Shown piece by piece: positions 43,439-53,070 of a DNA stretch of 64,000 nt. The position numbers were made by a program, and so were the translations under genes. Origin of the DNA: Sphingomonas asaccharolytica NBRC 15499 (GTDB lineage Bacteria; Pseudomonadota; Alphaproteobacteria; Sphingomonadales; Sphingomonadaceae); NCBI RefSeq assembly GCF_001598355.1, contig NZ_BCYU01000002.1:44846-108845 (forward strand). The letters run 5' to 3'. The notes beneath the pieces were generated by a model. The model was given only the letters and a program-made list of their open reading frames with translations. It did no database searches and was not told the origin of the DNA. The stretch's first letter is position 1; the number at the start of each line of letters is the position of its first letter.

Positions 43439-45376
43439 GTGAGCGCGGACACTCCTTCTATCGCAGTAACCGACGGGCACGCCGATGACGCGCACGCCGG
43501 CCACGCGCATGCGCACGGCAATGACGGGCTGATCAAGCTCGCCGTCGGTGCGATCGGCATCGTGTTCGGTGATATCGGCACCAGCCCACTTTACGCCTTC
43601 CGCGAGACGTTCGCCGGGCATCACAAGCTCAGCCTCGACCATGCGCATATCATGGGCGTCACCAGCCTGATGTTCTGGTCGATGATGGTGGTGGTGACGA
43701 TCAAGTACGTTGCGATCATCATGCGCGCCGACAATAAGGGGGAGGGCGGCAGCCTGGCGCTGCTCGCGCTCATTTCCAGCAAGGCGCAGACCAAAAGATG
43801 GACCGCGGGGATCGTCCTGCTCGGCGTGTTCGCGACGTCGCTCTTCTACGGCGATTCGATGATCACCCCGGCAGTGTCGGTGCTGTCGGCGGTCGAGGGT
43901 CTGGCGGTGGCGCAGCCGGGCATGGCGCATTTCGTCCTGCCGATCGCGATCGCGATCCTGATCTTCCTGTTCGCGATCCAGCAGAGCGGCACCGCCAAGG
44001 TGGGGCTGTTCTTCGGCCCGATCATGCTGTTCTATTTCCTGACGATCGCCCTGCTCGGCGCGCTCAGCATCGCCAAGACGCCCGAAGTGCTGTGGGCCTT
44101 CTCGCCGACTTATGCCGTCGAATTCTTCCTGCTCGATCCCGTCCGCGCTTTTCTCGCATTGGGGTCGGTGGTGCTCGCGGTGACCGGTGCCGAGGCGCTC
44201 TATGCCGATATGGGGCATTTCGGGCGCAAGCCGATCGGCATGTCGTGGCTATGTTTCGTGCTCCCGGCCTTGATCCTCAATTATATGGGGCAGGCGGCGC
44301 TGCTGACGCGCGACGGGACGCAGGCGCTGGAAAGCCCGTTCTATCTGCTGGCGCCGGTCTGGCTACAGCTGCCGCTCGTCATCTTGGCCACCGCCGCTGC
44401 GGTGATCGCCTCGCAGGCGGTGATCTCGGGCGCCTTCTCGGTGACGCAACAGGCGATCCAGCTCGGCTTCGTCCCGCGTCTCAGGATCGAGCATACCAGC
44501 GCCGCGACCGCCGGACAGATCTATATCCCGCTGATCAACTGGATGCTGATGACGATGGTCATCATCCTGGTGCTGTTCTTCCGCACCTCGTCGAACCTGA
44601 CCAGCGCCTATGGCATCGCCGTCACGGGCGCGATGACGATCGATACCTGCCTGTTGTCGGTCGTGCTGTTCAGGCTGTGGCATTGGCCGAAATGGGCGGC
44701 GATCCCGCTGCTCGGGCTCTTCTTCCTGGTCGACGGCGCCTATTTGACCGCCAACCTCACCAAGATCCCGGACGGCGGCTGGTTCCCGCTCCTGGTCGGG
44801 CTGATCGTCTTCACCATCCTGACGACCTGGGCCAAGGGACGGCAGCTGATGATGGCGCGACTGCGCGAGGCCGCAATGCCGATCAAGGTATTCATCTCGT
44901 CGGCCGCCACTTCGGCGACCCGGGTGCCCGGCACTGCCGTGTTCATGACCTCGACTGCCGACGGCGTACCGCACGCGCTGCTCCACAACCTCAAGCACAA
45001 CAAAGTGCTGCACGAGCGCATCATCCTGCTGACGGTCAAGATCGCCGACGTGCCGTTCGTGCGTCAGGCCGAGCGGGTGAAACTCGATCATCTTGGCCAT
45101 GGCTTCCACCGCCTGGTGCTGCGCTACGGCTTCATGGAAGAGCCCGACGTGCCGGCGGCATTGGCCTTGGTCACCGGGTGCGGCGACAAGTTCAAGATGA
45201 TGGACACCAGCTTCTTCCTCGCTCGGCAGACATTGTTGCCGTCGAGCAAGCCCGGCATGGCGATCTGGCGCGAAAAGCTGTTCGCCTGGATGCTCCGCAA
45301 CGCCGAAAGCGCGATGGAATTCTTCCGCCTGCCGACCAATCGCGTGGTCGAGGTGGGGAGCCAGGTCGAAATCTGA
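43439..45376 (+). CDS. kup: Low-affinity potassium transporter Kup
   Basis: The 645-residue protein starts with GTG. A His/Asp/Ala-rich N-terminus ([17 protein letters not shown]) precedes the family signature [19 protein letters not shown] (about 42-60), twelve membrane segments and a cytoplasmic C-terminal domain. It is an H+/K+ symporter of the KUP/HAK/KT family. The His-rich extension before the first helix is not part of the core family and could bind metal, but this is unproven. The next gene starts 8 bases after its stop. Confidence 0.95.
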   Translation: MSADTPSIAVTDGHADDAHAGHAHAHGNDGLIKLAVGAIGIVFGDIGTSPLYAFRETFAGHHKLSLDHAHIMGVTSLMFWSMMVVVTIKYVAIIMRADNKGEGGSLALLALISSKAQTKRWTAGIVLLGVFATSLFYGDSMITPAVSVLSAVEGLAVAQPGMAHFVLPIAIAILIFLFAIQQSGTAKVGLFFGPIMLFYFLTIALLGALSIAKTPEVLWAFSPTYAVEFFLLDPVRAFLALGSVVLAVTGAEALYADMGHFGRKPIGMSWLCFVLPALILNYMGQAALLTRDGTQALESPFYLLAPVWLQLPLVILATAAAVIASQAVISGAFSVTQQAIQLGFVPRLRIEHTSAATAGQIYIPLINWMLMTMVIILVLFFRTSSNLTSAYGIAVTGAMTIDTCLLSVVLFRLWHWPKWAAIPLLGLFFLVDGAYLTANLTKIPDGGWFPLLVGLIVFTILTTWAKGRQLMMARLREAAMPIKVFISSAATSATRVPGTAVFMTSTADGVPHALLHNLKHNKVLHERIILLTVKIADVPFVRQAERVKLDHLGHGFHRLVLRYGFMEEPDVPAALALVTGCGDKFKMMDTSFFLARQTLLPSSKPGMAIWREKLFAWMLRNAESAMEFFRLPTNRVVEVGSQVEI

Positions 45377-45384
45377 GCGGCATA

Positions 45385-45897
45385 GTGACCGCGCCGGCAC
45401 CCGCGCCGATCATCGTCACGGCGGTGATCGGGCGCGAAGACCAGGCGTGGCTCGACGCGCAGCGCCGCGCGCATTTTCCGCCCGAGCGCAATCTGCTCCC
45501 TGCCCATCTGACCATGTTCCACCATCTGCCGCCGTCGCTGGCGGACGAAGTGCGGCAGCGACTCGGCGAACTGGCGCGGGAAGGGGCGCCGGCCGCGCGG
45601 ATCTCCGGACTGGTCTCGCTCGGCCGCGGCGTTGCCTACCGCATCGACTCCACCGAGCTGGAGGATTACCGCGCCTGGCTCGTCGATTGCTGGGCGGACG
45701 TGTTGACGCCGCAGGACCGCGCGCCGTGGCGCCCGCATGTCACGATCCAGAACAAGGTTGAGCCGGCAGAAGCGAGGGCCTTGCTCGACCGGATCAAGCG
45801 CGACTTCCGACCTCGGTCGCTCGCGATCGCGGGTTTCGCCAGCTGGTATTATCGCGGCGGCCCTTGGGAGAAGCTCTCGCGCCACATGGTCGCTTGA
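45385..45897 (+). CDS. 2'-5' RNA ligase-like 2H phosphoesterase
   Basis: The 170-residue protein, starting at a GTG, has the two tetrapeptides of the 2H phosphoesterase fold: HLTM (PAHLTMFHHLP) and HVTI (RPHVTIQNKV), spaced about 85 residues apart. Family members open or close 2',3'-cyclic phosphates or 2',5' bonds in RNA or small molecules. It is likely co-transcribed with kup, for no obvious functional reason. Confidence 0.88.
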   Translation: MTAPAPAPIIVTAVIGREDQAWLDAQRRAHFPPERNLLPAHLTMFHHLPPSLADEVRQRLGELAREGAPAARISGLVSLGRGVAYRIDSTELEDYRAWLVDCWADVLTPQDRAPWRPHVTIQNKVEPAEARALLDRIKRDFRPRSLAIAGFASWYYRGGPWEKLSRHMVA

Positions 45898-45952
45898 CCG
45901 CATCGGGAGCGCTACTTATAGGCCGCCGCTCGCGGCAATGCGGGCCTTTCGG

Positions 45953-46029
45953 GGCGGAGTAGCTCAGCTGGTTAGAGCACGGGAATCATAATCCTGGGGT
46001 CGGGGGTTCAAGTCCCTCCTCCGCTACCA
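45953..46029 (+). tRNA. tRNA-Met(CAT), elongator type
   Basis: GGCGGAG (45953-45959) pairs with CTCCGCT (46019-46025, G-T at position 1-72), then A and CCA. Anticodon loop ATCATAA gives CAT. The paired 1-72 base argues against an initiator tRNA. Confidence 0.93.
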
Positions 46030-46603
46030 TTTGGATCATCCTGCCGGATGATTTGGCGATGGCGGCGCGGCCGTCGATACAGTTATACCCTTTGCCCTTT
46101 CAGGACCACGGTATGCGCGAGGAAGCGCTACTGTCCGTCTCGATGCGCGCTCGACAAATGCGAGCCGCCCTCTTGGCCGTGCCGTTGGGCGCAGGTGGAT
46201 CAACTTCCGGAATTCGGACCTTTCCCGGCCGTCGGTGGACGATCGTCACGCGAGCGTTGACGGGCAGCGTTGCCGCAGCGTGCGTTTGATCGTGCATGAA
46301 AGGCGAGCCCGACTCACCGCCTTAATCAGATTGCCCAAACACTATCATCGGTCCCCTGGAAACGCCTCAGCGCGCAAAAACTTCGTATAATCCCACACTG
46401 TGGGAGTAGTACGCAATATTTGGTCTTTACAGCCCGGGGCAATCTGTCGGACAATCTGATTGCGCGTGATGGCGCGAATGGGAGGTGATGCGAGCCTCGC
46501 GATGTTTCGCTCTGGAGGGGGCGGCTCAGCGGTCGACGGCGCATCCGAAATGAAAAGAGGGGCGGCTCACCGAAGCTGCCCTCATCGGGAGAGGGAGATG
46601 GGG
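46030..46603 (+). other. Intergenic region before the RG-I locus TonB receptor
   Basis: No supported gene is found; short frames at 46053-46289 lack any recognised feature. It contains TATAAT at 46386 fused to the palindrome at 46391, and AATCAGATTG (46324) with its inverse at 46452. The mRNA leader would be about 200 bases. Confidence 0.45.
46386..46405 (+). promoter_or_regulatory. -10 box and palindromic operator TCCCACA-C-TGTGGGA
   Basis: A perfect TATAAT (46386-46391) runs into a perfect inverted repeat (46391-46405), so a bound repressor would cover the start of transcription. A matching palindrome is at 63142-63160 before the second receptor of the locus. No good -35 is visible. Confidence 0.6.
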
Positions 46604-49600
46604 ATGAAATTCAAGAGCATTGGTCGCAGCCGTGCGCGGATTCTGCGGCCCTCGCTTCTGGCGTTGGCCACCGCGTCGGCGTCGATCGGCTTTTCCGGCG
46701 CTGCCTACGCGCAAGCGACGCCGCCGGTCGATTCCGCTGTCGACAAGCAACCTGAAAAGGCGGCGCCCAGCGACCAGGACACGAGCGTCCCCAACGATAT
46801 CGTTGTCACCAGCTATCGCGCCTCGCTCGAAAGCGCGATCGACAGCAAGCGCAGCTCGGTCAATATCGTCGATGTCATCAAGGCCGACGACATGGCCAGC
46901 TTTCCCGATGCCAATCTGGCGGAGTCTATCCAGCGCATTCCCGGCGTCTCGATCACGAGAGACGGCGGTGAAGGACGAAACGTGACCGTTCGCGGGCTTG
47001 GCGGCGATTTCGTCCGCACCTTGCTCAACGGGATCGAGGCCTATTCCGCGACCACCGGATCGACCTTGGGCCAGGTTGCCGGGATCAACCGTACGCGCGG
47101 CTTCGATTTCTCCACCTTCGCGTCCGAATTGTTCAGCGGCGTCACCGTTAGCAAGTCGCAATCGGCAGACATGGACGAAGGATCGCTGGCCGCGACGATC
47201 GATCTTCAAACGGCCCACCCGTTCGACAAGAAAGGCTTTCGTCTCGCGGTGTCGGGGCAGGGCGCCTATTACGATAACAACAAGACGTTCGCTCCGCGTA
47301 TTGCCGGATTGATCAGCGACACGTTCGGCGATTTCGGCGCGCTCGTATCGGTCGCCTACAGCACCCGGAAAGCGCAGGAAGACGGCTATAGCGACACGTC
47401 GCAATCGGACTATTCGGACGCGCTCAACGGCTTTTGCGGGCGGGCGACCGACGATCCCAACCAGCCTGGTAGTCAGGTGGTTAATACACCAATTCCGTTC
47501 GTGAACCCGCTGTCCGGAACGGGCAATCGACCGGCCAACCAGTGTTTCTCCGGCCTGCCGTCAAACGACGAAGCCTATTCCAAGGTTAATCAGCCGAACG
47601 TCTTCCTGCCGAGAAATCCTGGGCTGGGACGGTTCACGCTCGACCAGAAACGGCTCGGCATCACGGTCGCGCTACAGTACAAACCATCCGAGAAAACGCA
47701 GATCACGCTGGACGGCGTCTATTCGCAATTCGATCAGAATCGCAAAGACTTCGCGCTGTCGCTGGCGTCCAATAACCGCAACGTCAACCAAGCGAGCGCG
47801 GCATTTCCCTTGTTTGCAGGGCGCGTCGATTCGCAGCTGATCGATGTCAATGTCGATCCGACGGGTCAAGTCGACTACATGAAGATCAACAATGTCGACA
47901 TCAAGCAGATCCAGGAGGTCAGCAAGACTCGCACAAAGACTTACGAATTCGGCCTGACCTTGAAGGAAGATCTGTCCGACGACCTGACCTTCGATGCGAA
48001 AATCGGTGCGGCCGGATCGGATTTCAATCAGCCTTATGACGTCTTCATTTCCTATGACGGCTTCAACAAGAACGGCTATAGCTATGACGCTCGCGATGAC
48101 AGCCGGCGCCCGCTGATCAACTATGGCTATGACGTCAACAACGTTGCGAACGTCACCTTCACCAATGCCGGGACCGGCCTGACGCCGGATATCCGGCTGG
48201 TGAATGCGCGCGTGAAGAACAATCTGTTCACTGCCGCCGCCAGCTTCACCTATCGCGCCAACAACGCTTTGTCGTTCAAGGCCGGCGCTCAATATAAGAG
48301 GTTCAATTTCAACGCGCGTCAGAACCAGCGGCCCACCGTCAGCGCCAACAATGCCCCCGATCTGTCGAAGTTCGGTTTTGCGCAATTTGCCGCGGACTTC
48401 CCGAACCTGGCGGCGCTCAGCACCAGCGTGACCGGCTTCGGCCAAGGGCTCGGTCTCCCGGCGGGTTCGGTCAGCAGCTGGGTGGTGCCCGACGTCAATG
48501 CGTTCATCAGCAAGCTCGATTTGCTGTGCAATTGCGTCAACAAATATGGCGATTTCACCGTCGACAGCTCCAGCTCCGCCGCGCTTGGTCAGAACAGAGA
48601 TGTGCGCGAGGAGGACAAGGCGCTGTATGGCCAAGTCAATTTCGACTTCGACGTCTTGGGCGGCCGTTCCCTGCGGGGCAATTTGGGCCTGCGTTATGTA
48701 CGCACCGATGTCGTATCGACCGGCTTTACCGGCAGCACGCGCGTCAGCGTGCCGAACGGATATGACGACTTCCTGCCCTCGGCGAACGTTTCGCTGGACG
48801 TCACCGACCGTCTGATCTTACGCGCCGCGGCGGCCAAGGTCATGGCGCGACCGGGGTTGGGCAATCTCAATCCCGGCGGGTCGATCAATACGCAATTTGG
48901 TGCGCAAAGCGCGTCAATCGGCAACCCGTTGCTCAAGCCATATCGGGCGAAGAATTACGATCTGAGCCTGGAATATTATCCGGAAAAGGGCGCGTTTTAC
49001 GGCATCGCCTTGTTCTACAAGGATGTCGGCAGCACGATCCAGACGCTGGCCTCGCTCGAGCCATACGGCAACACCGGATTGCCGCTCAACCTCCTGCCTC
49101 CGGGGCAAGATGCGACGACGATCTATACCGTTACGCGGTCGCGCAATACGGCAGGCGGCTATATCGAAGGGGTTGAGGTCAATCTTCAGCAGCCGTTTAG
49201 TTTCCTGCCCGGATTCCTCGGGCATTTCGGGGCGGCGGTGAACTACACCTATGTGAAGTCGTCGGTGCTCTATTTCCTGTCGACAGCGGCCAACGCTGCC
49301 GCAACGCACGATCAGTTCGTCAATGTGTCGCCGCACTCGGTCAACGCGACGCTGTTCTACGATGACGGACGGTTCTCGACCCATGTCTCGGCGGCCTACC
49401 GCAGTGCCTATCTGATCGGGCTGCCGTTCAAGCCGGGTGTGGCGGACGGCTATTACAGCTACGGCACGATGAACGTCGACGCCTCGATGTCGTTCGCGAT
49501 CACCAAAAGGTTCAAGATCACCGGCGATTTCCTGAACCTGACGGATCAGAAAGGCGACCAGTATAGCGGCAAGGATCGCAAGGCGCAGCGCGTCTTCAGC

Positions 49601-49645
49601 ACGACCGGGCGCTCCATCTTTCTAGGGGCGGCCTATAGTTTTTGA
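46604..49645 (+). CDS. TonB-dependent receptor (TIGR01782 type), probable pectin oligosaccharide importer
   Basis: The ATG at 46604 with GGGAG upstream gives 1013 residues: signal peptide (LLALATASASIGFSGAAYA), TonB-box-like NDIVVTSYRASLESAIDSKR, a plug with FPDANLAESIQRIPGVSITR and VTVRGLGGDFVRTLLNG, and a long barrel ending RSIFLGAAYSF. The segments match the TonB-Xanth-Caul group associated with carbohydrate uptake in Caulobacter, Xanthomonas and Sphingomonas. The oligogalacturonate lyase gene follows, which ties it to pectin fragments. A perfect 8-bp hairpin follows its stop at 49651-49674. Confidence 0.92.
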   Translation: MKFKSIGRSRARILRPSLLALATASASIGFSGAAYAQATPPVDSAVDKQPEKAAPSDQDTSVPNDIVVTSYRASLESAIDSKRSSVNIVDVIKADDMASFPDANLAESIQRIPGVSITRDGGEGRNVTVRGLGGDFVRTLLNGIEAYSATTGSTLGQVAGINRTRGFDFSTFASELFSGVTVSKSQSADMDEGSLAATIDLQTAHPFDKKGFRLAVSGQGAYYDNNKTFAPRIAGLISDTFGDFGALVSVAYSTRKAQEDGYSDTSQSDYSDALNGFCGRATDDPNQPGSQVVNTPIPFVNPLSGTGNRPANQCFSGLPSNDEAYSKVNQPNVFLPRNPGLGRFTLDQKRLGITVALQYKPSEKTQITLDGVYSQFDQNRKDFALSLASNNRNVNQASAAFPLFAGRVDSQLIDVNVDPTGQVDYMKINNVDIKQIQEVSKTRTKTYEFGLTLKEDLSDDLTFDAKIGAAGSDFNQPYDVFISYDGFNKNGYSYDARDDSRRPLINYGYDVNNVANVTFTNAGTGLTPDIRLVNARVKNNLFTAAASFTYRANNALSFKAGAQYKRFNFNARQNQRPTVSANNAPDLSKFGFAQFAADFPNLAALSTSVTGFGQGLGLPAGSVSSWVVPDVNAFISKLDLLCNCVNKYGDFTVDSSSSAALGQNRDVREEDKALYGQVNFDFDVLGGRSLRGNLGLRYVRTDVVSTGFTGSTRVSVPNGYDDFLPSANVSLDVTDRLILRAAAAKVMARPGLGNLNPGGSINTQFGAQSASIGNPLLKPYRAKNYDLSLEYYPEKGAFYGIALFYKDVGSTIQTLASLEPYGNTGLPLNLLPPGQDATTIYTVTRSRNTAGGYIEGVEVNLQQPFSFLPGFLGHFGAAVNYTYVKSSVLYFLSTAANAAATHDQFVNVSPHSVNATLFYDDGRFSTHVSAAYRSAYLIGLPFKPGVADGYYSYGTMNVDASMSFAITKRFKITGDFLNLTDQKGDQYSGKDRKAQRVFSTTGRSIFLGAAYSF

Positions 49646-49650
49646 TCGAA

Positions 49651-49674
49651 CCGGACGGTTTCTGCGCCGTCCGG
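49651..49674 (+). terminator. Hairpin between receptor and lyase genes
   Basis: CCGGACGG and CCGTCCGG enclose an 8-base loop just after the receptor stop. There is no U-run, so it could be an mRNA-processing or attenuating stem instead of a full terminator. Confidence 0.5.
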
Positions 49675-49751
49675 AAACGGCCGATAGCTGGAATACGAGC
49701 GATGAACGTGAGCAACCGGCAGCCCGGCAGAAGGCGGTCCGTTTTGGAGAG

Positions 49752-51113
49752 ATGGAAGACATGAAGCTGATGGCTGCCACGCTGCTCGCTTTGACCGTCA
49801 TCGCGGGGTCGACCGCGGCGCCGGCTGCGGATACGCCGCGCGAATGGGTCGACGCGAAGACCGGTCACCGTGTCGTCCGGATCTCGACCGGTCCGGGCAT
49901 GTCGAGCCTCTATTTCCACCAGCAGGCCTTCACCCCGCAAGGCGACAAGATGGTCATCTCGACGGTGGAGGGAATCGCTGCCGTCGAGTTGAGGACGTGG
50001 AAAATTACTCCCGTCGTGACCGGCAAGGGGCTGCAATTGCTGTTTACCGGCCGCAAGACGCGCACCGTCTATTACTCGACGCGCGGTCGCTCGGCTGCCG
50101 GCACCGGTGCCGCCGACCGTGATGGCCAGACCGGTGCGATCGAAGTGTGGGCGGCGGATATCGATAGCGGAAAAGCGCGGAAGATCGCGGACGTGCCGGC
50201 GGGCGGCATCGCGACGATCAACGCCGACGAGACCTTGCTTGCGGGGGCAGTGACCGAACGGGCGATGCCGTTGCAGCCGGGTACGGCCGGCCGCGATGCC
50301 CGTTTCGACCAGGCGCCTTATGCCGCCAATGGCCCCGATGGTAAGCCGCTGACCTTCGCCGAGGCCAAGGAAGTGCGGCTCAACGAACGGCTCGACGCCA
50401 AGATTCCGATGGAGATATTCACCATCGATATCCGCACGGGCCGGCGCAAGACCGTGATCGCCTCGACCGACTGGCTCAATCACCTGCAATTCTCGCCGAC
50501 CGATCCGGGCCTGCTGATGTTTTGCCATGAAGGTCCCTGGCATAAGGTCGATCGGATCTGGACGATCAGGACCGACGGCACCGGCCTGACCAAGATCCAT
50601 GTTCGTACGATGAACATGGAAATCGCCGGTCACGAATTCTGGTCACCCGACGGCAAGACCATCTGGTACGATTTGCAAACGCCGCGCGGCGAAGTTTTCT
50701 GGCTCGCGGGATACGATCTCGCGACGACTAAGCGGCGCCGGTACAAGGTCGATCGCAACCAATGGTCGGTCCATTACAATATCTCGCCCGACCAGACTGT
50801 GTTCTCCGGCGACGGCGGCGATAGCGAAATGGTCGCGCACGCGCCGGACGGGAAATGGCTGTATCTGTTCCGTCCCAGGGCGATTCCCGATGTCGCGGGT
50901 ATCCATGCGCCGGGATCGGAGACGTTGATTGCGCCCGGCACATTCGATGGCGAGAAGTTGGTCGACATGTCGAGGCAGGATTATCGGCTGGAACCCAATG
51001 CTCGTTTTTCGCCCGACGGCAAATGGCTCATCTTCCGGTCGAACATGGAAGGTGAGCCGGGCATCTACGCGGTCGAGATCGCGCGCCAGGGTGCCGTGAA
51101 GCGGCGCTCATGA
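49752..51113 (+). CDS. ogl: Oligogalacturonate lyase, PL22, with signal peptide
   Basis: The 453-residue product (start 49752; ATG 49761 also possible) carries an N-terminal signal (LMAATLLALTVIAGSTAAPA) and a seven-bladed beta-propeller of the PL22 family. Typical segments are GPGMSSLYFHQQAFTPQGD, AGHEFWSPDGKTIWYDL and NQWSVHYNISPDQTVFSGDG, which include histidines of the metal site. PL22 enzymes split unsaturated digalacturonate into 5-keto-4-deoxyuronate. Enterobacterial Ogl is cytoplasmic, whereas this one appears periplasmic. It follows the receptor by about 105 bases. Confidence 0.9.
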   Translation: MEDMKLMAATLLALTVIAGSTAAPAADTPREWVDAKTGHRVVRISTGPGMSSLYFHQQAFTPQGDKMVISTVEGIAAVELRTWKITPVVTGKGLQLLFTGRKTRTVYYSTRGRSAAGTGAADRDGQTGAIEVWAADIDSGKARKIADVPAGGIATINADETLLAGAVTERAMPLQPGTAGRDARFDQAPYAANGPDGKPLTFAEAKEVRLNERLDAKIPMEIFTIDIRTGRRKTVIASTDWLNHLQFSPTDPGLLMFCHEGPWHKVDRIWTIRTDGTGLTKIHVRTMNMEIAGHEFWSPDGKTIWYDLQTPRGEVFWLAGYDLATTKRRRYKVDRNQWSVHYNISPDQTVFSGDGGDSEMVAHAPDGKWLYLFRPRAIPDVAGIHAPGSETLIAPGTFDGEKLVDMSRQDYRLEPNARFSPDGKWLIFRSNMEGEPGIYAVEIARQGAVKRRS

Positions 51114-51169
51114 CTCTCCTCGGCACCGGCGACGCGGCGCGAGGCGGCACCTGCCGCAATCGGTCGATG

Positions 51170-52111
51170 TCAGCGCTTCGATCGGGCGCTCTCGTCGATC
51201 GTCGCCAGCAAGCCGGCAACGGTATCGCTGACCGGGGTCGCGATGCCGTGCTTTTTGCCCAGCCGACCGACAACGCCGTTACGGGCATCCCATTCCATTG
51301 GGCGCGACGCGCGTCGGTCCGCCAGCATCGAATTGACCGAATCCGCCGGCGCATCGCGATAGCGCTGGACGACCGATTCTATCAGCGAGTCGTCGAGAAC
51401 CGCACCCTCCGCGCGGCCGACAGCAATGCATTCGCGGATCAAAGCGCGCATGATCTCGGCCGCAGGCTCGCGCCGCGCGACGCCGCCCGGCTCGTTGCTC
51501 AGGACCGATACGGCACCCGCGCTGTTGACGCACAATTTTTGCCAGATCGCGGTGACGAAGTCCGAGCTCTCGGAGACGTCGATCTCCGCCCGCTCGAACA
51601 GCGCCGCAAAGGCGTGGCCGGCGGACCCCGCGGGGACTTCCATCGTGCCACGCCGCCGTTGCCGGATGCGACCGGGCGCATCGCGCTCGGCCGGAATGTC
51701 GACCATCACCGGCAAAAGTCGGTCGGACGGGACATGGTCGGCAAAGCGACGCACATGCTCGACCCCATTTTGCAGGACGGCGACGCGGGTTTCCCGTCCG
51801 ACCAACTGCGCGAGCCAGGCGGCGGTGCCGGCGACGTCATAAGTCTTGGTCGCGATCAAAACCCAATCGACCGGTTGCGCGGCATCGGGTCGCGAAATCT
51901 GACGTGGCGCGACGTCGAGACGCGTTGTCGGCGTCTCGACGACCAAGCGATCGAACGGCGTACGAACGCACAAGGTTACGGAGATCGCGTCGGATGCCGC
52001 CAACCAGGCCGCGATAGTGCCGCCGATCGAACCGGGGCCGACAATAGCGGCAGTTTGTCGCGATTGACGGTCGGTCGGCAAGGCTTCGTCGCCCCTCTTG
52101 TCGTCAATCAC
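51170..52111 (-). CDS. Ketopantoate reductase (PanE/ApbA)-like NADP oxidoreductase
   Basis: The 313-residue protein has the Rossmann motif AIVGPGSIGG (about 22-31), ATKTYD near 87, and a helical C-terminal domain with the catalytic Lys in IWQKLCVNS (about 190-198) as in 2-dehydropantoate 2-reductases. Within a pectin locus it may act on a different 2-keto acid. It is divergent from the IclR gene with a 137-base gap and converges on the lyase gene. Confidence 0.82.
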   Translation of the reverse strand: MIDDKRGDEALPTDRQSRQTAAIVGPGSIGGTIAAWLAASDAISVTLCVRTPFDRLVVETPTTRLDVAPRQISRPDAAQPVDWVLIATKTYDVAGTAAWLAQLVGRETRVAVLQNGVEHVRRFADHVPSDRLLPVMVDIPAERDAPGRIRQRRRGTMEVPAGSAGHAFAALFERAEIDVSESSDFVTAIWQKLCVNSAGAVSVLSNEPGGVARREPAAEIMRALIRECIAVGRAEGAVLDDSLIESVVQRYRDAPADSVNSMLADRRASRPMEWDARNGVVGRLGKKHGIATPVSDTVAGLLATIDESARSKR

Positions 52112-52248
52112 GCCTGTCCCTTTCTCTTCCGTTTCCTCCCACGGGCCGCTAGTGAAACGACGGGGAGGAACCTATCTCGTCGCGTGGGCCCCAGAGAAAT
52201 CAATCAGCATTCACCAATGCGCTGGCGCTAGCGCGGAGATAGAATTCG

Positions 52249-53034
52249 ATGGCGAAAGATGCCGACGTCAAGGATCCATACGCTTCGTTGAAGGGCGCGC
52301 AATCGTTGATGCGTGCGCTGGATATTCTCGACCAAGTCATCAACGGACCGGTGAAATCGGCTGACTTGGCGCGCAATCTCGATCTCACGCGATCGACGAC
52401 CCATCGACTTGCCCAGGCCCTGAGGGCGCGCGATTACCTTGCGATCACGCCGGACGGCTATTCGCTGGGCCCGAAGCTTCTCCAGCTCGGATCGATGGCG
52501 CAGGAGCAGACCGATTATGTGCGGCTCGCCAGGCCGCATCTCGAGGCGCTCTCGGCCGAAACCGGCTATTGCGTCTTTCTCGGCAAGCGCGAGGGCGACT
52601 GGTCTCGCCATCTCGACCGCGTGACCGGGCGGCAGCGCCTGCGGGTGGCGACAGCGCCCGGCGATCGGCGATTGATCGTGGAGACCGGCATCGGAAAGGC
52701 GCTGCTGCTCGACCAATCGGAAGACGCGCTGACCAAATTGTTCCAGGCCGAAAAGCCCGAGGCGAGCGCGAAGAAGCTGAAGGATTGGCTCGACGGCATG
52801 CGGCAGAACAGGGCGCGGGGCGTGGTGCTTCACGAGAGCGAGGCCGGCGACTTCGTCCGATCCGTCGCCGCCCCTGTCAGGAACGACAAAGGCCAGATCG
52901 TGGTCGCTATCAGCATCGCCGGAGCGGCCGCCTATCTGACGGACAAGGTTCTCGGCGAGCTTGCCAATCCGGTAAAGGCGGCGGCGGCGAGCATCGGCGC
53001 TACGCTCGGATATCGAGCGTCGACTTCCGACTAG
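52249..53034 (+). CDS. IclR-family regulator, KdgR-like in context
   Basis: The 261-residue protein has an N-terminal winged helix (GAQSLMRALDILDQVINGPV, then LARNLDLTRSTTHRLAQAL) and the C-terminal IclR effector domain (about 90-255, AAPVRNDKGQIVVAISIAG). IclR members such as KdgR sense 2-keto-3-deoxygluconate and repress pectin genes. Location in the middle of the locus supports that role, though the effector is unknown. The start is the ATG at 52249 with GGAG 20 bases upstream only weakly placed. Confidence 0.88.
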   Translation: MAKDADVKDPYASLKGAQSLMRALDILDQVINGPVKSADLARNLDLTRSTTHRLAQALRARDYLAITPDGYSLGPKLLQLGSMAQEQTDYVRLARPHLEALSAETGYCVFLGKREGDWSRHLDRVTGRQRLRVATAPGDRRLIVETGIGKALLLDQSEDALTKLFQAEKPEASAKKLKDWLDGMRQNRARGVVLHESEAGDFVRSVAAPVRNDKGQIVVAISIAGAAAYLTDKVLGELANPVKAAAASIGATLGYRASTSD

Positions 53035-53070
53035 ATCCGACTCCAGCAAGACGGAAGAGGTGTCACCCGA

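Noticed and set aside
43286..43442. Small GTG-started frame ending with a GTGA overlap to kup
   Set aside because: Basic low-information sequence with no recognisable fold; the overlap is probably chance.
43798..45384. Upstream extension of the 2H phosphoesterase frame through kup
   Set aside because: Arg-rich shadow of kup; the real start is the GTG at 45385.
46053..46289. Possible small gene after tRNA-Met
   Set aside because: No ribosome binding site, no motif and unlikely composition; several overlapping frames exist.
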